Assembly: GCA_017615275.1 (NCBI GenBank)
Contig: JAGAAO010000047.1
Coordinates: forward strand, 1-64,000
Reading direction: 5' to 3'
DNA: 64,000 nt
Source of the DNA: Butyrivibrio sp.
GTDB lineage: Bacteria > Bacillota > Clostridia > Lachnospirales > Lachnospiraceae
Notes under the pieces: model-generated
Database searches by the model: none
What the model was told of the DNA's origin: nothing
What the model saw: only the letters and a program-made list of their open reading frames with translations
Program-made: the position numbers and the translations under genes
Shown: positions 15,929 to 25,634 of the stretch, one piece after another
How positions within the stretch are numbered: the first letter of the stretch is position 1
Layout of the letters: every line of letters begins with the position of its first letter

Positions 15929-18127
15929 TTGAGTATTCATGTTATTGACGGAATTAATTTTATAAAAGACGCATTTTACGCCATGCCCGATTTTTCCGAC
16001 GAGGAGGGAAATCGCATAAGTGGCGTATATGGTGCGCTGTACAAGTTAAAGAGCATGCTTTCGGGAAAAGAGGACGCTCTTTTTGCTTTTTCTTTTGACC
16101 GAAACAATGAATCTGAGCTTACGCCTGCTGTAATCTATCAGTCGAATAGGTTTAAAGAAATTCTGAACAATGCCGGAACACCCGATATCCTGGATGTTAC
16201 CAAGGGTGCATCCGGTTCATCTGAACTTATATCGTATCTTGACGGTGAGCTTCTGAAATTGTCACCAACAGGCAAGGTTAGCCAAACTCCACAGTTTAAT
16301 TTAGGTGTTTCCTGTACTTCGGATTTAAGCGAGGTAGAAGCAATCTTTAATGAAGCACATGACTTCGGTACTAAGAGCAGGGATAACTATATCGGTTATT
16401 TCCTCATGAGGGAAGGGGCAAAAGACTCTTCTTCCAAGAAAAAGGAAACTGTCGGTATCGCACTTTGCTACGATGAGAGCAAAGCTGTTTACATTCCTGC
16501 AGAGAACTTCATTTCGGAGAGCTATATAGGGAAGAAGCTGGAGGAACTCAGCAGAGACTGCGCACTTGCGACTTTTGATATCAAAGACGATTACGACTTG
16601 TTCGAACCTTTCGAGATAAGTGAGAGGACTTCCGGATACAGTGTAGAGGATACCGGCTATGAGAACGAAGCAAGATGTTTTGATGTTCTTATCGGCGCGT
16701 ATCTGTGTAATCCGATCAAGAACGACTACAGTATTGAGGATATTTCCAAAGAATATCTGAAGATCGCTTTTGAAAAAAGAGGCGATGTTTTCGGAAAGGC
16801 AAGTATCAGAGAGGCAGATGCGGCAAAGACTGCGGATTATGCCTGTAAAGCAGCCTATATCTGTAAGGCGGCTGCACCGCTTTTAAGAAAAAAGCTTGTA
16901 AAATCCGAGATGGAGAATCTTTTTTACAATATCGAGATGCCTCTTTCATTTATTCTTTTCTCAATGGAAAAAGAGGGAATCATAGCCAAGAGAGACGAAC
17001 TTAAGAGCTATTCGGATAAATTGGCTGTAAGGATCTCTGAACTTGAAAAAGCCATATATGAGGCTGCGGGGTGTGAGTTTAATATCAACAGTCCCAAGCA
17101 GCTCGGAGAGGTTCTTTTCGAGAAGCTTAAGCTACCTGCCGAAAAGAAGACCAAGTCGGGCTATTCGACGGCAGCCGATGTGCTTGAAAAGCTTGCTCCG
17201 GACAATAAGATTGTCGCAGACATACTGGAGTACAGAGGACTTGCCAAACTTAAGTCTACGTATGCTGACGGACTTGCTGCTTTTATAGACAGCGACGGAA
17301 GGATACATACAAGCTTTAATCAGACCATTACTGCAACAGGAAGAATCAGTTCCACGGAACCAAATCTTCAGAACATTCCGATGAGAACGGAAGAGGGAAG
17401 GCTTATCAGAAAAGTCTTTGTTCCGAAGGATGGATATGTATTTGCTGATGCGGATTATTCGCAGATTGAGCTGAGGATCCTGGCACACATGTCGGAGGAC
17501 AAAGGGCTTATCGATGCTTATCATGAGGGTGTCGATATTCACAGGATCACTGCTTCCAAGGTGTTTCATGTACCTTTTGAAGAAGTAACTTCTCTTCAGA
17601 GGAGAAACGCCAAGGCGGTCAACTTCGGTATCGTCTACGGAATCAGTTCCTTTGGACTTTCACAGGATCTGTCCATATCAAGAAGCGAAGCCAAAGACTA
17701 CATGGACAAATACTTTGAGACTTATCCCGGCGTTAAACGCTATCAGGAAAGTGTGATAGCCAAGGCAAAAGAGGACGGAACGAGCGTTACGCTCTTTGGA
17801 AGAAAACGTCCTATTCCCGAGCTCAAGGCATCAAACTTTAATCTCAGGCAGTTCGGAGAACGTGTTGCAATGAATGCTCCTATTCAGGGAACCGCCGCAG
17901 ATATTATGAAGATAGCTATGATAAATGTCTTTTTCAGGCTAAAGAGGGAACAGCTGAGATCAAGACTTATTCTTCAGATACACGATGAACTTGTTATAGA
18001 AACGGCACCCGACGAAAAAGAGAAGGTGACCGAAATACTGACAAAAGAGATGGAGAATGCGGCAGCCCTTTCGGTACCTATGGAAGTGGATTGCCACATC
18101 GGAAGCGACTGGTATGAATCAAAGTAA
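15929..18127 (+). CDS. polA: DNA polymerase I with eroded 5'-nuclease domain
   Basis: Family A DNA polymerase for Okazaki fragment and repair synthesis. The polymerase domain is complete: motif A DADYSQIELR (about 507-516), motif B RRNAKAVNFGIVYG (about 558), motif C IHDELV (about 684). The middle region resembles the inactive 3'-exonuclease fold. The N-terminus begins like a 5'-nuclease (VIDGINF, AFYAMPDF, SFDRN) but after roughly 90 residues jumps to the middle domain; the nuclease metal motifs and helix-hairpin-helix (GVPGIG-like) are absent. Length is 732 aa against about 880 for typical PolA. TTG start with GGGGAA nine bases upstream. The flap-endonuclease activity is presumably missing. 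Confidence 0.93.
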   Translation: MSIHVIDGINFIKDAFYAMPDFSDEEGNRISGVYGALYKLKSMLSGKEDALFAFSFDRNNESELTPAVIYQSNRFKEILNNAGTPDILDVTKGASGSSELISYLDGELLKLSPTGKVSQTPQFNLGVSCTSDLSEVEAIFNEAHDFGTKSRDNYIGYFLMREGAKDSSSKKKETVGIALCYDESKAVYIPAENFISESYIGKKLEELSRDCALATFDIKDDYDLFEPFEISERTSGYSVEDTGYENEARCFDVLIGAYLCNPIKNDYSIEDISKEYLKIAFEKRGDVFGKASIREADAAKTADYACKAAYICKAAAPLLRKKLVKSEMENLFYNIEMPLSFILFSMEKEGIIAKRDELKSYSDKLAVRISELEKAIYEAAGCEFNINSPKQLGEVLFEKLKLPAEKKTKSGYSTAADVLEKLAPDNKIVADILEYRGLAKLKSTYADGLAAFIDSDGRIHTSFNQTITATGRISSTEPNLQNIPMRTEEGRLIRKVFVPKDGYVFADADYSQIELRILAHMSEDKGLIDAYHEGVDIHRITASKVFHVPFEEVTSLQRRNAKAVNFGIVYGISSFGLSQDLSISRSEAKDYMDKYFETYPGVKRYQESVIAKAKEDGTSVTLFGRKRPIPELKASNFNLRQFGERVAMNAPIQGTAADIMKIAMINVFFRLKREQLRSRLILQIHDELVIETAPDEKEKVTEILTKEMENAAALSVPMEVDCHIGSDWYESK

Positions 18128-18743
18128 GATACAGACAGGTAAGACAAATATCATAGGAGTCACCGGAGGAGTAGGTGCGGGGAAGAGCACAGTACTCAAA
18201 TACATAGGTGACAACTACAATTGCAAGATCGTTTTTTCAGACGATGTTGCAAATGAGATCAAGATGAAAGGGTATCCTGCCTACGATGAACTTGTAAGAG
18301 TTCTGGGAAAAGAGATACTCGGAGAAGATGGGGAGATTGACAGACAGAAAATGGCTGCGGCTATTTTCGGAGATGAAACTAAGCTCACTAAGGTGAACAA
18401 AATTTTACATCCTGCCGTAAATACCTTTATTTGTAATATTATTGATGAAGAGAGACTCAGAAACAGATATGACTTTATCTTTGTCGAGGCGGCACTGCTT
18501 ATTGAAAACGGCTATAAGGATATAGTCGATGAACTTTGGTATGTCTATGCGGATGAAGATACCAGAAGGAAGAGACTCAAGGACAGCAGGGGCTACTCGG
18601 ACGAAAAGATAGACGGTATTTTGAAAAAGCAACTTAATGACGAGACTTACAGAAGCAACTCGGATTTTATAATAGATAACAGCAAGGATATGGACTCGAC
18701 AGGTAAACAATTAAATGAGAAATTAAAAGATTGGAGAAAATGA
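18114..18743 (+). CDS. coaE: Dephospho-CoA kinase
   Basis: Last enzyme of coenzyme A synthesis; phosphorylates dephospho-CoA with ATP. P-loop GGVGAGKST at about residues 18-26, then FSDDVANE, the LHPAV motif near residue 100 and VEAALLIENG near 120, all CoaE hallmarks; 209 aa is usual. The ATG lies within the last codons of polA (14-base overlap), with GGAAG upstream. polA-coaE is a common Firmicutes arrangement. Confidence 0.94.
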   Translation: MNQSKIQTGKTNIIGVTGGVGAGKSTVLKYIGDNYNCKIVFSDDVANEIKMKGYPAYDELVRVLGKEILGEDGEIDRQKMAAAIFGDETKLTKVNKILHPAVNTFICNIIDEERLRNRYDFIFVEAALLIENGYKDIVDELWYVYADEDTRRKRLKDSRGYSDEKIDGILKKQLNDETYRSNSDFIIDNSKDMDSTGKQLNEKLKDWRK

Positions 18744-20899
18744 TGGCGAGTTTGGAACAGGTAGATCAGAAAGTAGTTTTTGGACTTGATATCGGTACGA
18801 GAAGCGTTGTCGGTACTGTCGGATATATGACTGACGGACAGTTCAATGTCATAGCGCAGGCTGTCGAGAAGCATGAGACCAGAGCCATGCTTGACGGACA
18901 GATTCATGATATCGGCAAAGTTGGTTCTACCATTAGAGTCGTAAAAGAAAAGTTGGAGCAGCAGACTGACATTCATCTTACCGATGTATGTATAGCGGCT
19001 GCTGGACGTGTTCTCAGAACGGTTAGAACAACATATGAATATGAGTATCCGGAATCTCACGATATAACGGATGAAGATATATATAACCTCGATTCGGCGG
19101 CTGTAGAACAGGCTTATTCCGAATTTATCAAAAAGAATACTTCCGACCTTAAATTTTATCTGGTTGGATATTCAGTAATGCACTATTATCTGGATGGATA
19201 TCAGATCGCGAACCTTGAGGGACACAATGCAGGTAAGGTAAGCGTTGAGCTTATCGCGACATTCCTTCCGGACGACTGTGTAGACGGACTTTACAAGGCG
19301 TGTGAAAGAGCGGATCTTAAGGTGGCAAATCTTACACTCGAGCCTATTGCGGCTATGATGGTTGCTATTCCCGATAGATTCAGAATGCTCAATCTTGCGC
19401 TTGTCGACGTTGGTGCAGGTACATCCGATATTTGTGTAACGGATGACGGATCGATCACTGCATACGGAATGCTTCCCATCGCGGGTGACGATATCACAGA
19501 GATAATCGCTCAGCACTGTCTTGTTGACTTCAACCAGGCGGATGAAATCAAGATCGCCGCAAGTCACAGTGACAGGGTTGAATATATAGATATCATGGGA
19601 CTTCGTAAGTCCATAACGGCTGAGGAGATTGCAGGCATCATCAAGCCTCAGGTTGACATGATGGCCAAGAAGGCTGCGGAAGAGATCAAGAAACTTAACG
19701 GAGACAGATCAGTAAGCGCTGTATTTGTAGTAGGCGGTGGCGGATGCGTTCCCGGATATACAGAAACTATTGCGAAAGAAATGGATATTCCCGAAGAGCG
19801 TGTTGCTCTGCGTGGTGAAGAGGTAATGAAGAACATTACCTTCCTTAACAATGACGGAATCGACAGAGATTCACTTCTTGTTACACCTCTTGGTATCTGC
19901 ATCAGTTACTATGAAGAGGCTAACAACTTTATCTTTGTTTCGTTTAACGGCGTTCAGACCAAGATTTACGACAACGGTAAACTTCAGATTGTGGATGCTG
20001 CAATGCAGGCCGCATTCCCGAATGAGGATCTTTTCCCGAAGAGAGGAGAGGAGCTCAGATATCTTGTCAATGGAAAAGAGAGAGCGTCAAGAGGTGAGCC
20101 CGGTGAAGCTGCGGTTATTTCCCTCAACGGAAAGCCTGCAGATATTCACTCCAAGATCCGTGCAAACGATATCATTGAAGTTGTGCCTTCTACAGCGGGC
20201 GATCCAGGAAAAGCTGTTATTGAGAATATTCCGGAGTTCAAGACTAAGTTCAATGTAAATGTGAACGGCAAAAATGTAGAGGCATCCAAGTTTGCGACCG
20301 TAAACGGAGAACCTCAGACGGGACTTTACAGCATTAAGCCCGGAGACGAGGTTAAGATACTCGATTATAATACCGCAGCGCAGATCGCGGCATTAATGGA
20401 TATTGAAATTAATGAGGATACGGTTATAATCGTTAATAATGAGCGCGGCGATTCTTCAACTCCCGTCTACGAGAACTTCAAAGTTGAGTTCAAGGAAGGC
20501 GAAGAAGCGATCATGGACTATTACATGGATTTCCCCGATGCGGATGAAGTTGCTGTGGGACAGGCCAATGAAGAGTCATATGAAACAAGCGACAGCGGCG
20601 TGAAGATTCTGGATGACGGCAGAATTGACTACGATGAAGATTATGATGATTATTCAACAAGTGAGAGTGCTGAGCACATCAAGAACATTCTTGCTCACGA
20701 TCTTCATATCATGGTCAACAATGAACCGGTTACACTTCACGGCAAGTCAGATTATATATTTGTAGATATTTTTGATACGATCGATTTTGATCTTACCAAG
20801 CCAAACGGCAGATCGATCGTTACGACCTTGAACGGAAAGACTCCCGATTACATGCAGTCCATCCATGAAGGCGACAAGATAGAAGTATATTGGAAATAA
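18740..20899 (+). CDS. FtsA-like actin-family ATPase with C-terminal beta-grasp-like repeats
   Basis: The N-terminal ~390 residues are FtsA/PilM-like: phosphate-1 DIGTRSVVG (about residue 16), phosphate-2 VDVGAGTSD (about 222), adenosine motif VVGGGG (about 330). The remaining ~330 residues are not in classical FtsA. They contain a repeated pattern of a short beta segment, NG/NN turn and closing GD-x-I/V-x-V, seen around residues 450-500, 510-550 and 655-720, which suggests several small ubiquitin/ThiS-like modules. No C-terminal amphipathic membrane anchor is obvious. ATGs at 18740 and 18743 are both possible; it overlaps the coaE stop. A role in division or envelope organisation is inferred from the N-terminal domain only. 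Confidence 0.8.
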   Translation: MMASLEQVDQKVVFGLDIGTRSVVGTVGYMTDGQFNVIAQAVEKHETRAMLDGQIHDIGKVGSTIRVVKEKLEQQTDIHLTDVCIAAAGRVLRTVRTTYEYEYPESHDITDEDIYNLDSAAVEQAYSEFIKKNTSDLKFYLVGYSVMHYYLDGYQIANLEGHNAGKVSVELIATFLPDDCVDGLYKACERADLKVANLTLEPIAAMMVAIPDRFRMLNLALVDVGAGTSDICVTDDGSITAYGMLPIAGDDITEIIAQHCLVDFNQADEIKIAASHSDRVEYIDIMGLRKSITAEEIAGIIKPQVDMMAKKAAEEIKKLNGDRSVSAVFVVGGGGCVPGYTETIAKEMDIPEERVALRGEEVMKNITFLNNDGIDRDSLLVTPLGICISYYEEANNFIFVSFNGVQTKIYDNGKLQIVDAAMQAAFPNEDLFPKRGEELRYLVNGKERASRGEPGEAAVISLNGKPADIHSKIRANDIIEVVPSTAGDPGKAVIENIPEFKTKFNVNVNGKNVEASKFATVNGEPQTGLYSIKPGDEVKILDYNTAAQIAALMDIEINEDTVIIVNNERGDSSTPVYENFKVEFKEGEEAIMDYYMDFPDADEVAVGQANEESYETSDSGVKILDDGRIDYDEDYDDYSTSESAEHIKNILAHDLHIMVNNEPVTLHGKSDYIFVDIFDTIDFDLTKPNGRSIVTTLNGKTPDYMQSIHEGDKIEVYWK

Positions 20900-20912
20900 G
20901 GGGACTTTTTCA

Positions 20913-21710
20913 ATGCGTTTTACCAGTATTGCCAGTGGAAGCAGCGGCAACTGTACCTATGTCGGATCTGACAACACTCATATCCTGATCGATGCAGGAG
21001 TCAGCAGAAAGAAAATAGTGGAAGGCCTCAACGGATTGGGGCTTACCTTGGATGATCTCGATGCGATCTTTGTGACACATGAACATTCAGATCACATCGC
21101 GGCTCTGAGGACTATACTTAAGAAAAGCAATATACCGATCTATGCCACAGGCGGTACTATAGAGGGAATCAAGAAAAGCGACAAAAAGAACGAGATTGAT
21201 GACTGCGTTTTTCATACTGTTAAGACAGACGTGAGCCTGTGTGTGGGTGATATGATAATAAATCCCATGAAAATCTCGCATGATGCGCTTGAACCTTGCG
21301 GATACAGAGTTTATTGCGGTAACAAAAAGGTTGGGATCGCGACCGACCTTGGGTGCTATACGGATTACACCGTTGAGTGCCTGTCGGGATGCGATGCGCT
21401 CTTACTTGAAGCCAATCACGATGTGAGAATGCTTCAGAGCGGACCTTATCCATATATGCTCAAGAACAGGATTCTCGGAGATAAGGGACACCTTTCAAAC
21501 GAGAAGAGCGGACAGCTCTTGTGCAGGCTTTTAAATGATAAGATCAAGGGAGTGTTCTTGGGACACCTGTCCAAAGAGAATAACCTTCCCGAGCTTGCCT
21601 ATGAGACGGTTCGCGTTGAAGTAGATATGGGGGACAATCCGTACACAAGCGGTGATTTCCCTATTATGGTTGCTAAGAGAACAGAGCTTTCGCCTGTTAT
21701 CGAATTTTAA
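20913..21710 (+). CDS. walJ: WalJ/YycJ-like metallo-beta-lactamase-fold hydrolase
   Basis: MBL-fold phosphodiesterase-type protein. The metal motif THEHSDH is at about residues 54-60, and the opening SIASGSSGNCTYV is characteristic of YycJ/WalJ; GYRVYCGNKKVGIATDLG and LEANHD follow as expected. In Bacillus the homologue affects wall-stress signalling and DNA-repair-like functions, here without the WalRK genes next to it. It starts 13 bases after the FtsA-like gene and is likely co-transcribed. Confidence 0.88.
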   Translation: MRFTSIASGSSGNCTYVGSDNTHILIDAGVSRKKIVEGLNGLGLTLDDLDAIFVTHEHSDHIAALRTILKKSNIPIYATGGTIEGIKKSDKKNEIDDCVFHTVKTDVSLCVGDMIINPMKISHDALEPCGYRVYCGNKKVGIATDLGCYTDYTVECLSGCDALLLEANHDVRMLQSGPYPYMLKNRILGDKGHLSNEKSGQLLCRLLNDKIKGVFLGHLSKENNLPELAYETVRVEVDMGDNPYTSGDFPIMVAKRTELSPVIEF

Positions 21711-21726
21711 ATATTTTGGAGGAGAT

Positions 21727-21999
21727 ATGAACAAGATTATTATTACAGTTGTTGGTAAGGATACAGTCGGAATTATTGCGAAGGTATGTACTTATCTTGC
21801 AGATTCAGGGATCAACATCCTCGACATTTCCCAGACTATCGTAAGCGGATATTTCAATATGATGATGATAGCTTCTATGACAGGGACATCAAAAGATTTC
21901 AATACTGTTGCCGACGACCTTGAAAAGCTTGGCAAAGACATTGGCGTAGTTATCAAATGCCAGAGAGAAGAAATTTTTGATTCCATGCACAGAATTTAA
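21727..21999 (+). CDS. ACT domain protein, UPF0237 family
   Basis: 90-residue single ACT domain (IITVVGKDTVGIIAKV... opening). ACT domains bind small ligands, often amino acids. A strong GGAGGAG ribosome-binding site sets the start at 21727, although the frame is open further upstream. It is nine bases before the UPF0210 gene; the two families are found together widely, implying joint function, so far unassigned. Confidence 0.9.
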   Translation: MNKIIITVVGKDTVGIIAKVCTYLADSGINILDISQTIVSGYFNMMMIASMTGTSKDFNTVADDLEKLGKDIGVVIKCQREEIFDSMHRI

Positions 22000-22008
22000 G
22001 GAGAAGTT

Positions 22009-23373
22009 ATGATAAACACAAATGAAGTTATCGAGACCAATGAAATGATCGAGAAGGAAAATCTCGATGTCAGGACGATCACAATGGGTATCAGCCTTCT
22101 TGACTGCATTGATTCAGATCTTGAAGCTCTCAAGAAAAAGATTTACAACAAGATCTATGAGTCAGCAAAAGACCTTGTTCAGACAGGCGATCAGATTTCA
22201 AGGGAGTTCGGTATTCCCATCGTAAATAAAAGAATTTCTGTTACACCCATCGCTCTTGTGGGCGGTGCGGCTTGTAAGACAAAAGAAGATTTTGCCGAGA
22301 TCGCAAAGACCCTCGACGAAGTTGCCAAGAAGATAGGCGTTAACTTTATCGGAGGATATTCAGCTCTTGTAAGTAAGGGAATGACACAGGCGGACAGACT
22401 TCTCATCGAATCAATCCCGCTTGCTCTTTCACAGACTGAACTTGTATGTTCGTCGATAAATGTAGGTTCGACCAAGACCGGTATCAACATGGACGCCGTT
22501 CGTCTTATGGGAACCATTATAAAAGATACAGCTGAGGCAACCAAAGAAATCGATTCTTTGGGATGTGCAAAGCTTGTTGTTTTCTGTAACGCACCCGACG
22601 ATAACCCGTTTATGGCAGGTGCATTCCATGGAGTTACAGAGGCTGACAGAATCATCAACGTAGGCGTAAGTGGTCCCGGCGTTGTAAAAACAGCACTTGA
22701 AAAAGTCAGAGGAGAGAATTTCGAGATCCTCTGTGAGACAATAAAGAAGACAGCATTTAAGGTTACAAGAGTAGGTCAGCTTGTTGCCAAAGAGGCGTCA
22801 AAGAGACTTGGTGTTCCTTTCGGAATCATAGATCTTTCACTTGCTCCCACACCTGCTATCGGTGACAGTGTTGCCGATATCCTCCATGAGATAGGTGTAG
22901 AGCATGCGGGCGCTCCCGGAACAACAGCAGCTCTTGCACTTTTGAATGACCAGGTTAAGAAGGGCGGAGTAATGGCATCTTCTTACGTAGGCGGACTTTC
23001 GGGCGCATTTATCCCTGTAAGTGAAGATCAGGGTATGATCAATGCCGTAGAAGCAGGAGCACTCACACTTGAGAAGCTCGAAGCCATGACATGTGTATGC
23101 TCTGTAGGTCTTGATATGATCGCAATCCCCGGAGATACCAAGGATACAACTATTGCAGGTGTTATTGCCGATGAAATGGCTATCGGAATGATAAATCAGA
23201 AGACTACTGCTGTAAGAATCATTCCTGTTATCGGAAAGGGAGTGGGAGAAACTGTAGAATTCGGCGGACTTCTCGGATATGCTCCGATAATGCCTGTAAA
23301 TACATTCTCATGTGATGCATTTGTAAACAGAGGCGGAAGAATTCCCGCCCCCGTACACAGCTTTAAGAACTAA
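22009..23373 (+). CDS. UPF0210 (PFL family) protein
   Basis: 454-residue protein of the UPF0210/DUF711 family, structurally related to glycyl-radical-enzyme folds but without a demonstrated reaction. Recognisable segments include [12 protein letters not shown] near the start, [29 protein letters not shown] and the [14 protein letters not shown]-terminus. It is paired with the upstream ACT protein. Its last 11 bases overlap the convergent histidine kinase gene. Confidence 0.92.
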   Translation: MINTNEVIETNEMIEKENLDVRTITMGISLLDCIDSDLEALKKKIYNKIYESAKDLVQTGDQISREFGIPIVNKRISVTPIALVGGAACKTKEDFAEIAKTLDEVAKKIGVNFIGGYSALVSKGMTQADRLLIESIPLALSQTELVCSSINVGSTKTGINMDAVRLMGTIIKDTAEATKEIDSLGCAKLVVFCNAPDDNPFMAGAFHGVTEADRIINVGVSGPGVVKTALEKVRGENFEILCETIKKTAFKVTRVGQLVAKEASKRLGVPFGIIDLSLAPTPAIGDSVADILHEIGVEHAGAPGTTAALALLNDQVKKGGVMASSYVGGLSGAFIPVSEDQGMINAVEAGALTLEKLEAMTCVCSVGLDMIAIPGDTKDTTIAGVIADEMAIGMINQKTTAVRIIPVIGKGVGETVEFGGLLGYAPIMPVNTFSCDAFVNRGGRIPAPVHSFKN

Positions 23374-24688
23374 ATGGAATAGTGATATTTGAGAAGAATT
23401 CGGTATCGCTATTTCTGAATTCTGCGGATCCGCCGTAGAGTTCAGCTGCAGATTTTATTGATTTTAACCCTATACCACTGCCGGTCTGTCTGGTGGTGAT
23501 ATAGGCGTTATTTTTTTGCTTAACATACCCGTTGAAGCTGTTCGTTGTAACAATATAAAGGTTGCTCATATTTCTTTCAAGAATCTTAATGTCTATTTTT
23601 CTGTCTTCTTCAGAAAGTTCCCTGCACGCAAGAACAGCATTTTCCAACAGATTACCCACAATATTGCAAAGATCTATGGTTGAGATCGATATTTCTTTTT
23701 CGGGGATCGAAACCTTGCAGATAAATTCTATCTTCTCGGATTTACACTGACGCATATAGTGATTCAGCAGGGCGTTCAGTGAATTGTTTTTGCAGTAATA
23801 TACGATCTCGCTTTCAGGCATGTTCTGAATGTAATCTTTCAGATATTCCCTGATTGAATCGATGTCGCCCGTAGCTGCGAGAGAATCGAGAAGACTTATT
23901 GTGTGCTTGAAATCGTGCCTTGCTTTTGCAGTGTTCTCGATATAACTCTGCTGACTTAAGTACTGAGCCTCTTTCATCTGAAGAATATGATATTCTTCCT
24001 GCAACTTAGCGGATTCTTTTATCTCAAAGACAATGTTGTAGCAGATCACTGTCAGTATGACCATTATGAAGAACATGCCGATAAGAAGCACCCAGAAAGT
24101 GGCAAATATATTGTCTACATATAAAGTGCTGTAATTAACCGGCTTTATGCACAGATTAAGAGTCATGAATAAGATCGAAATGGGAATTGTGATGACCCAA
24201 ATCTTGGGAATCACAAGCATATCGACAAAGCGGCTTCCGTGGTCGTAAAGAGGAGACCAGAAGACGGCAAGTATAAAGAAACTGAGTGTGATGCGCAGAA
24301 AAGTACTCTCTACATTCAGTGCATTTGAGTTCGATGCAGGATTGACAAGAGCATCGTAGCCGTAAACCACATTGGTGATAATTGACATCATTGCGCATGT
24401 CCAAAGGAAAACTGCAAGGGATTTTGCATGGTCTGCAATAAGAGTTTGTTTATAGATGAAGTACATAATAAAGAGTAAAACGAAAAAAGAGAAGGTTTTA
24501 TCAATATTGAACTTAACTGTTATAAACGAAAATAATGCAGAAAAAAATACGATTATGCCGCACATTCCAAGTGCAAGCCGCTTGGGCCTGTGCTTTAGTT
24601 TGTTTCTGAAAGGCAGGTAGCTCATGATGCCGGCCGGGATCAGGATTAAGTCGGAAAAAAACAGATTCAAAAAATTAAAGGTATTCAT
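23363..24688 (-). CDS. GHKL-family sensor histidine kinase (AgrC-like)
   Basis: Membrane sensor kinase: six predicted transmembrane helices in residues 8-222, a short coiled coil, the phospho-acceptor box RHDFKH (H258), the N box [10 protein letters not shown] (about 337-346) and a G box GSGIGLKSI (about 405). This is the HPK10/GHKL layout used by peptide pheromone receptors such as AgrC. It starts directly after the stop of its LytTR partner regulator. No agrB or agrD-like gene is nearby, so the ligand is unknown. Confidence 0.88.
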   Translation of the reverse strand: MNTFNFLNLFFSDLILIPAGIMSYLPFRNKLKHRPKRLALGMCGIIVFFSALFSFITVKFNIDKTFSFFVLLFIMYFIYKQTLIADHAKSLAVFLWTCAMMSIITNVVYGYDALVNPASNSNALNVESTFLRITLSFFILAVFWSPLYDHGSRFVDMLVIPKIWVITIPISILFMTLNLCIKPVNYSTLYVDNIFATFWVLLIGMFFIMVILTVICYNIVFEIKESAKLQEEYHILQMKEAQYLSQQSYIENTAKARHDFKHTISLLDSLAATGDIDSIREYLKDYIQNMPESEIVYYCKNNSLNALLNHYMRQCKSEKIEFICKVSIPEKEISISTIDLCNIVGNLLENAVLACRELSEEDRKIDIKILERNMSNLYIVTTNSFNGYVKQKNNAYITTRQTGSGIGLKSIKSAAELYGGSAEFRNSDTEFFSNITIPFSS

Positions 24689-25429
24689 TTAGATAGCTTC
24701 TCTTTCATTTCTGATTTTATTAAATACATAGTTCTTCCATATCTGCTCGAGCTGTTTCTCTTTTCTGAGCGTGATTGGAGTCTGCATATCGCCGACGATA
24801 GAGCAGCTTCCGTCTTTTAAGGAAGTTATGTAGTCCATATTTACAAGAGTTCCTCTTATGACCGAAAGAAATCTTGCATCCTCCGACAATAAGTCTGAGA
24901 TGCTTGCAAAGGTCATTCGAACTTTATAAGCTCTTTGATTTTTGAGTACTATCTCCATATAGTGACCGATAGATCTGATAAGAGCGATGTCTGAGTAAGG
25001 AACTGAGATGCTTTCCCTCTCGTAAGTGAAGAAGAGGTAGGGGACATCTGCGGTAGAAGTCTTGTTGTTGAGTAAGTCGTCCATAACCTTGTAGAGTTTG
25101 GTCTTCTCTGCGGGTTTGGAGAGATAATCGAATGCATGTAAGCTGAATGCTTCAGGCATAAATTCGCTGCTGCTTGTCAAAAAGACGATGGCAGTGCGCA
25201 TATCGTTTTCTCTTATCTTTTTGGCTGTTTCGATACCTGAAAGTCCATTCATGTAAATATCCATGAAAATCAAGGTATAAGAATAATTTTCGTATTCGGA
25301 AAGGAATTCTTCGCCGCTTGAAAAAGTGGAAATGGAAAGGTCAAGAGAATTTTCGTAGGCATAACTTAAAAGTATATTTTTTAAGTGATCAGAATCAGTT
25401 TGAAGATCATCAATAATTGCAATGTTCAT
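24689..25429 (-). CDS. LytTR-family response regulator (AgrA-like)
   Basis: Two-domain regulator: receiver with phospho-acceptor Asp in IFMDIYMNG (about residue 56) and the conserved FLTSSSEF / YLSKPAEK region, then a LytTR DNA-binding domain (about 140-235; FLSVIRGTLVNMDYITSL). Transcribed first, followed without a gap by the kinase gene. It diverges from the exopolysaccharide locus across a 205-base region with palindromes, so regulation of that locus is plausible but unproven. Confidence 0.9.
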   Translation of the reverse strand: MNIAIIDDLQTDSDHLKNILLSYAYENSLDLSISTFSSGEEFLSEYENYSYTLIFMDIYMNGLSGIETAKKIRENDMRTAIVFLTSSSEFMPEAFSLHAFDYLSKPAEKTKLYKVMDDLLNNKTSTADVPYLFFTYERESISVPYSDIALIRSIGHYMEIVLKNQRAYKVRMTFASISDLLSEDARFLSVIRGTLVNMDYITSLKDGSCSIVGDMQTPITLRKEKQLEQIWKNYVFNKIRNEREAI

Positions 25430-25541
25430 TCCGTATTCATACCCCTTAACATAAGCGATTTAAAATAGTTAATTTTACATTATTCAGTTCTCTTATTATA
25501 ATGCATTTCATGCCAAAAAAAAACATTTTGTGACAATAATA

Positions 25542-25604
25542 TTGATTCGAAATAGCGTAGATAATAAAATTATCTAAGTTAATTTAATTTAGCTTATCTA
25601 AATT
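25542..25604 (+). promoter_or_regulatory. Promoter with two palindromic operators before the exopolysaccharide locus
   Basis: TTGATT (25542-25547), 17 bases, TAAAAT (25565-25570). A perfect inverted repeat TAGATAAT-AAA-ATTATCTA (25558-25576) covers the -10. A second, AATTTAG-CTTAT-CTAAATT (25586-25604), follows in the early leader. Both contain TATCTAA, so one factor may bind both. Typical LytTR sites are direct repeats, so the neighbouring regulator need not be the one. Confidence 0.6.
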
Positions 25605-25634
25605 TCGGTAAACATTTTTTGAAGAGGGGCACTT

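Noticed and set aside
23363-25429. Complete agr-type quorum-sensing locus
   Set aside because: Kinase and regulator are AgrC/AgrA-like, but no AgrB-like protease or AgrD-like peptide frame was found on either side.
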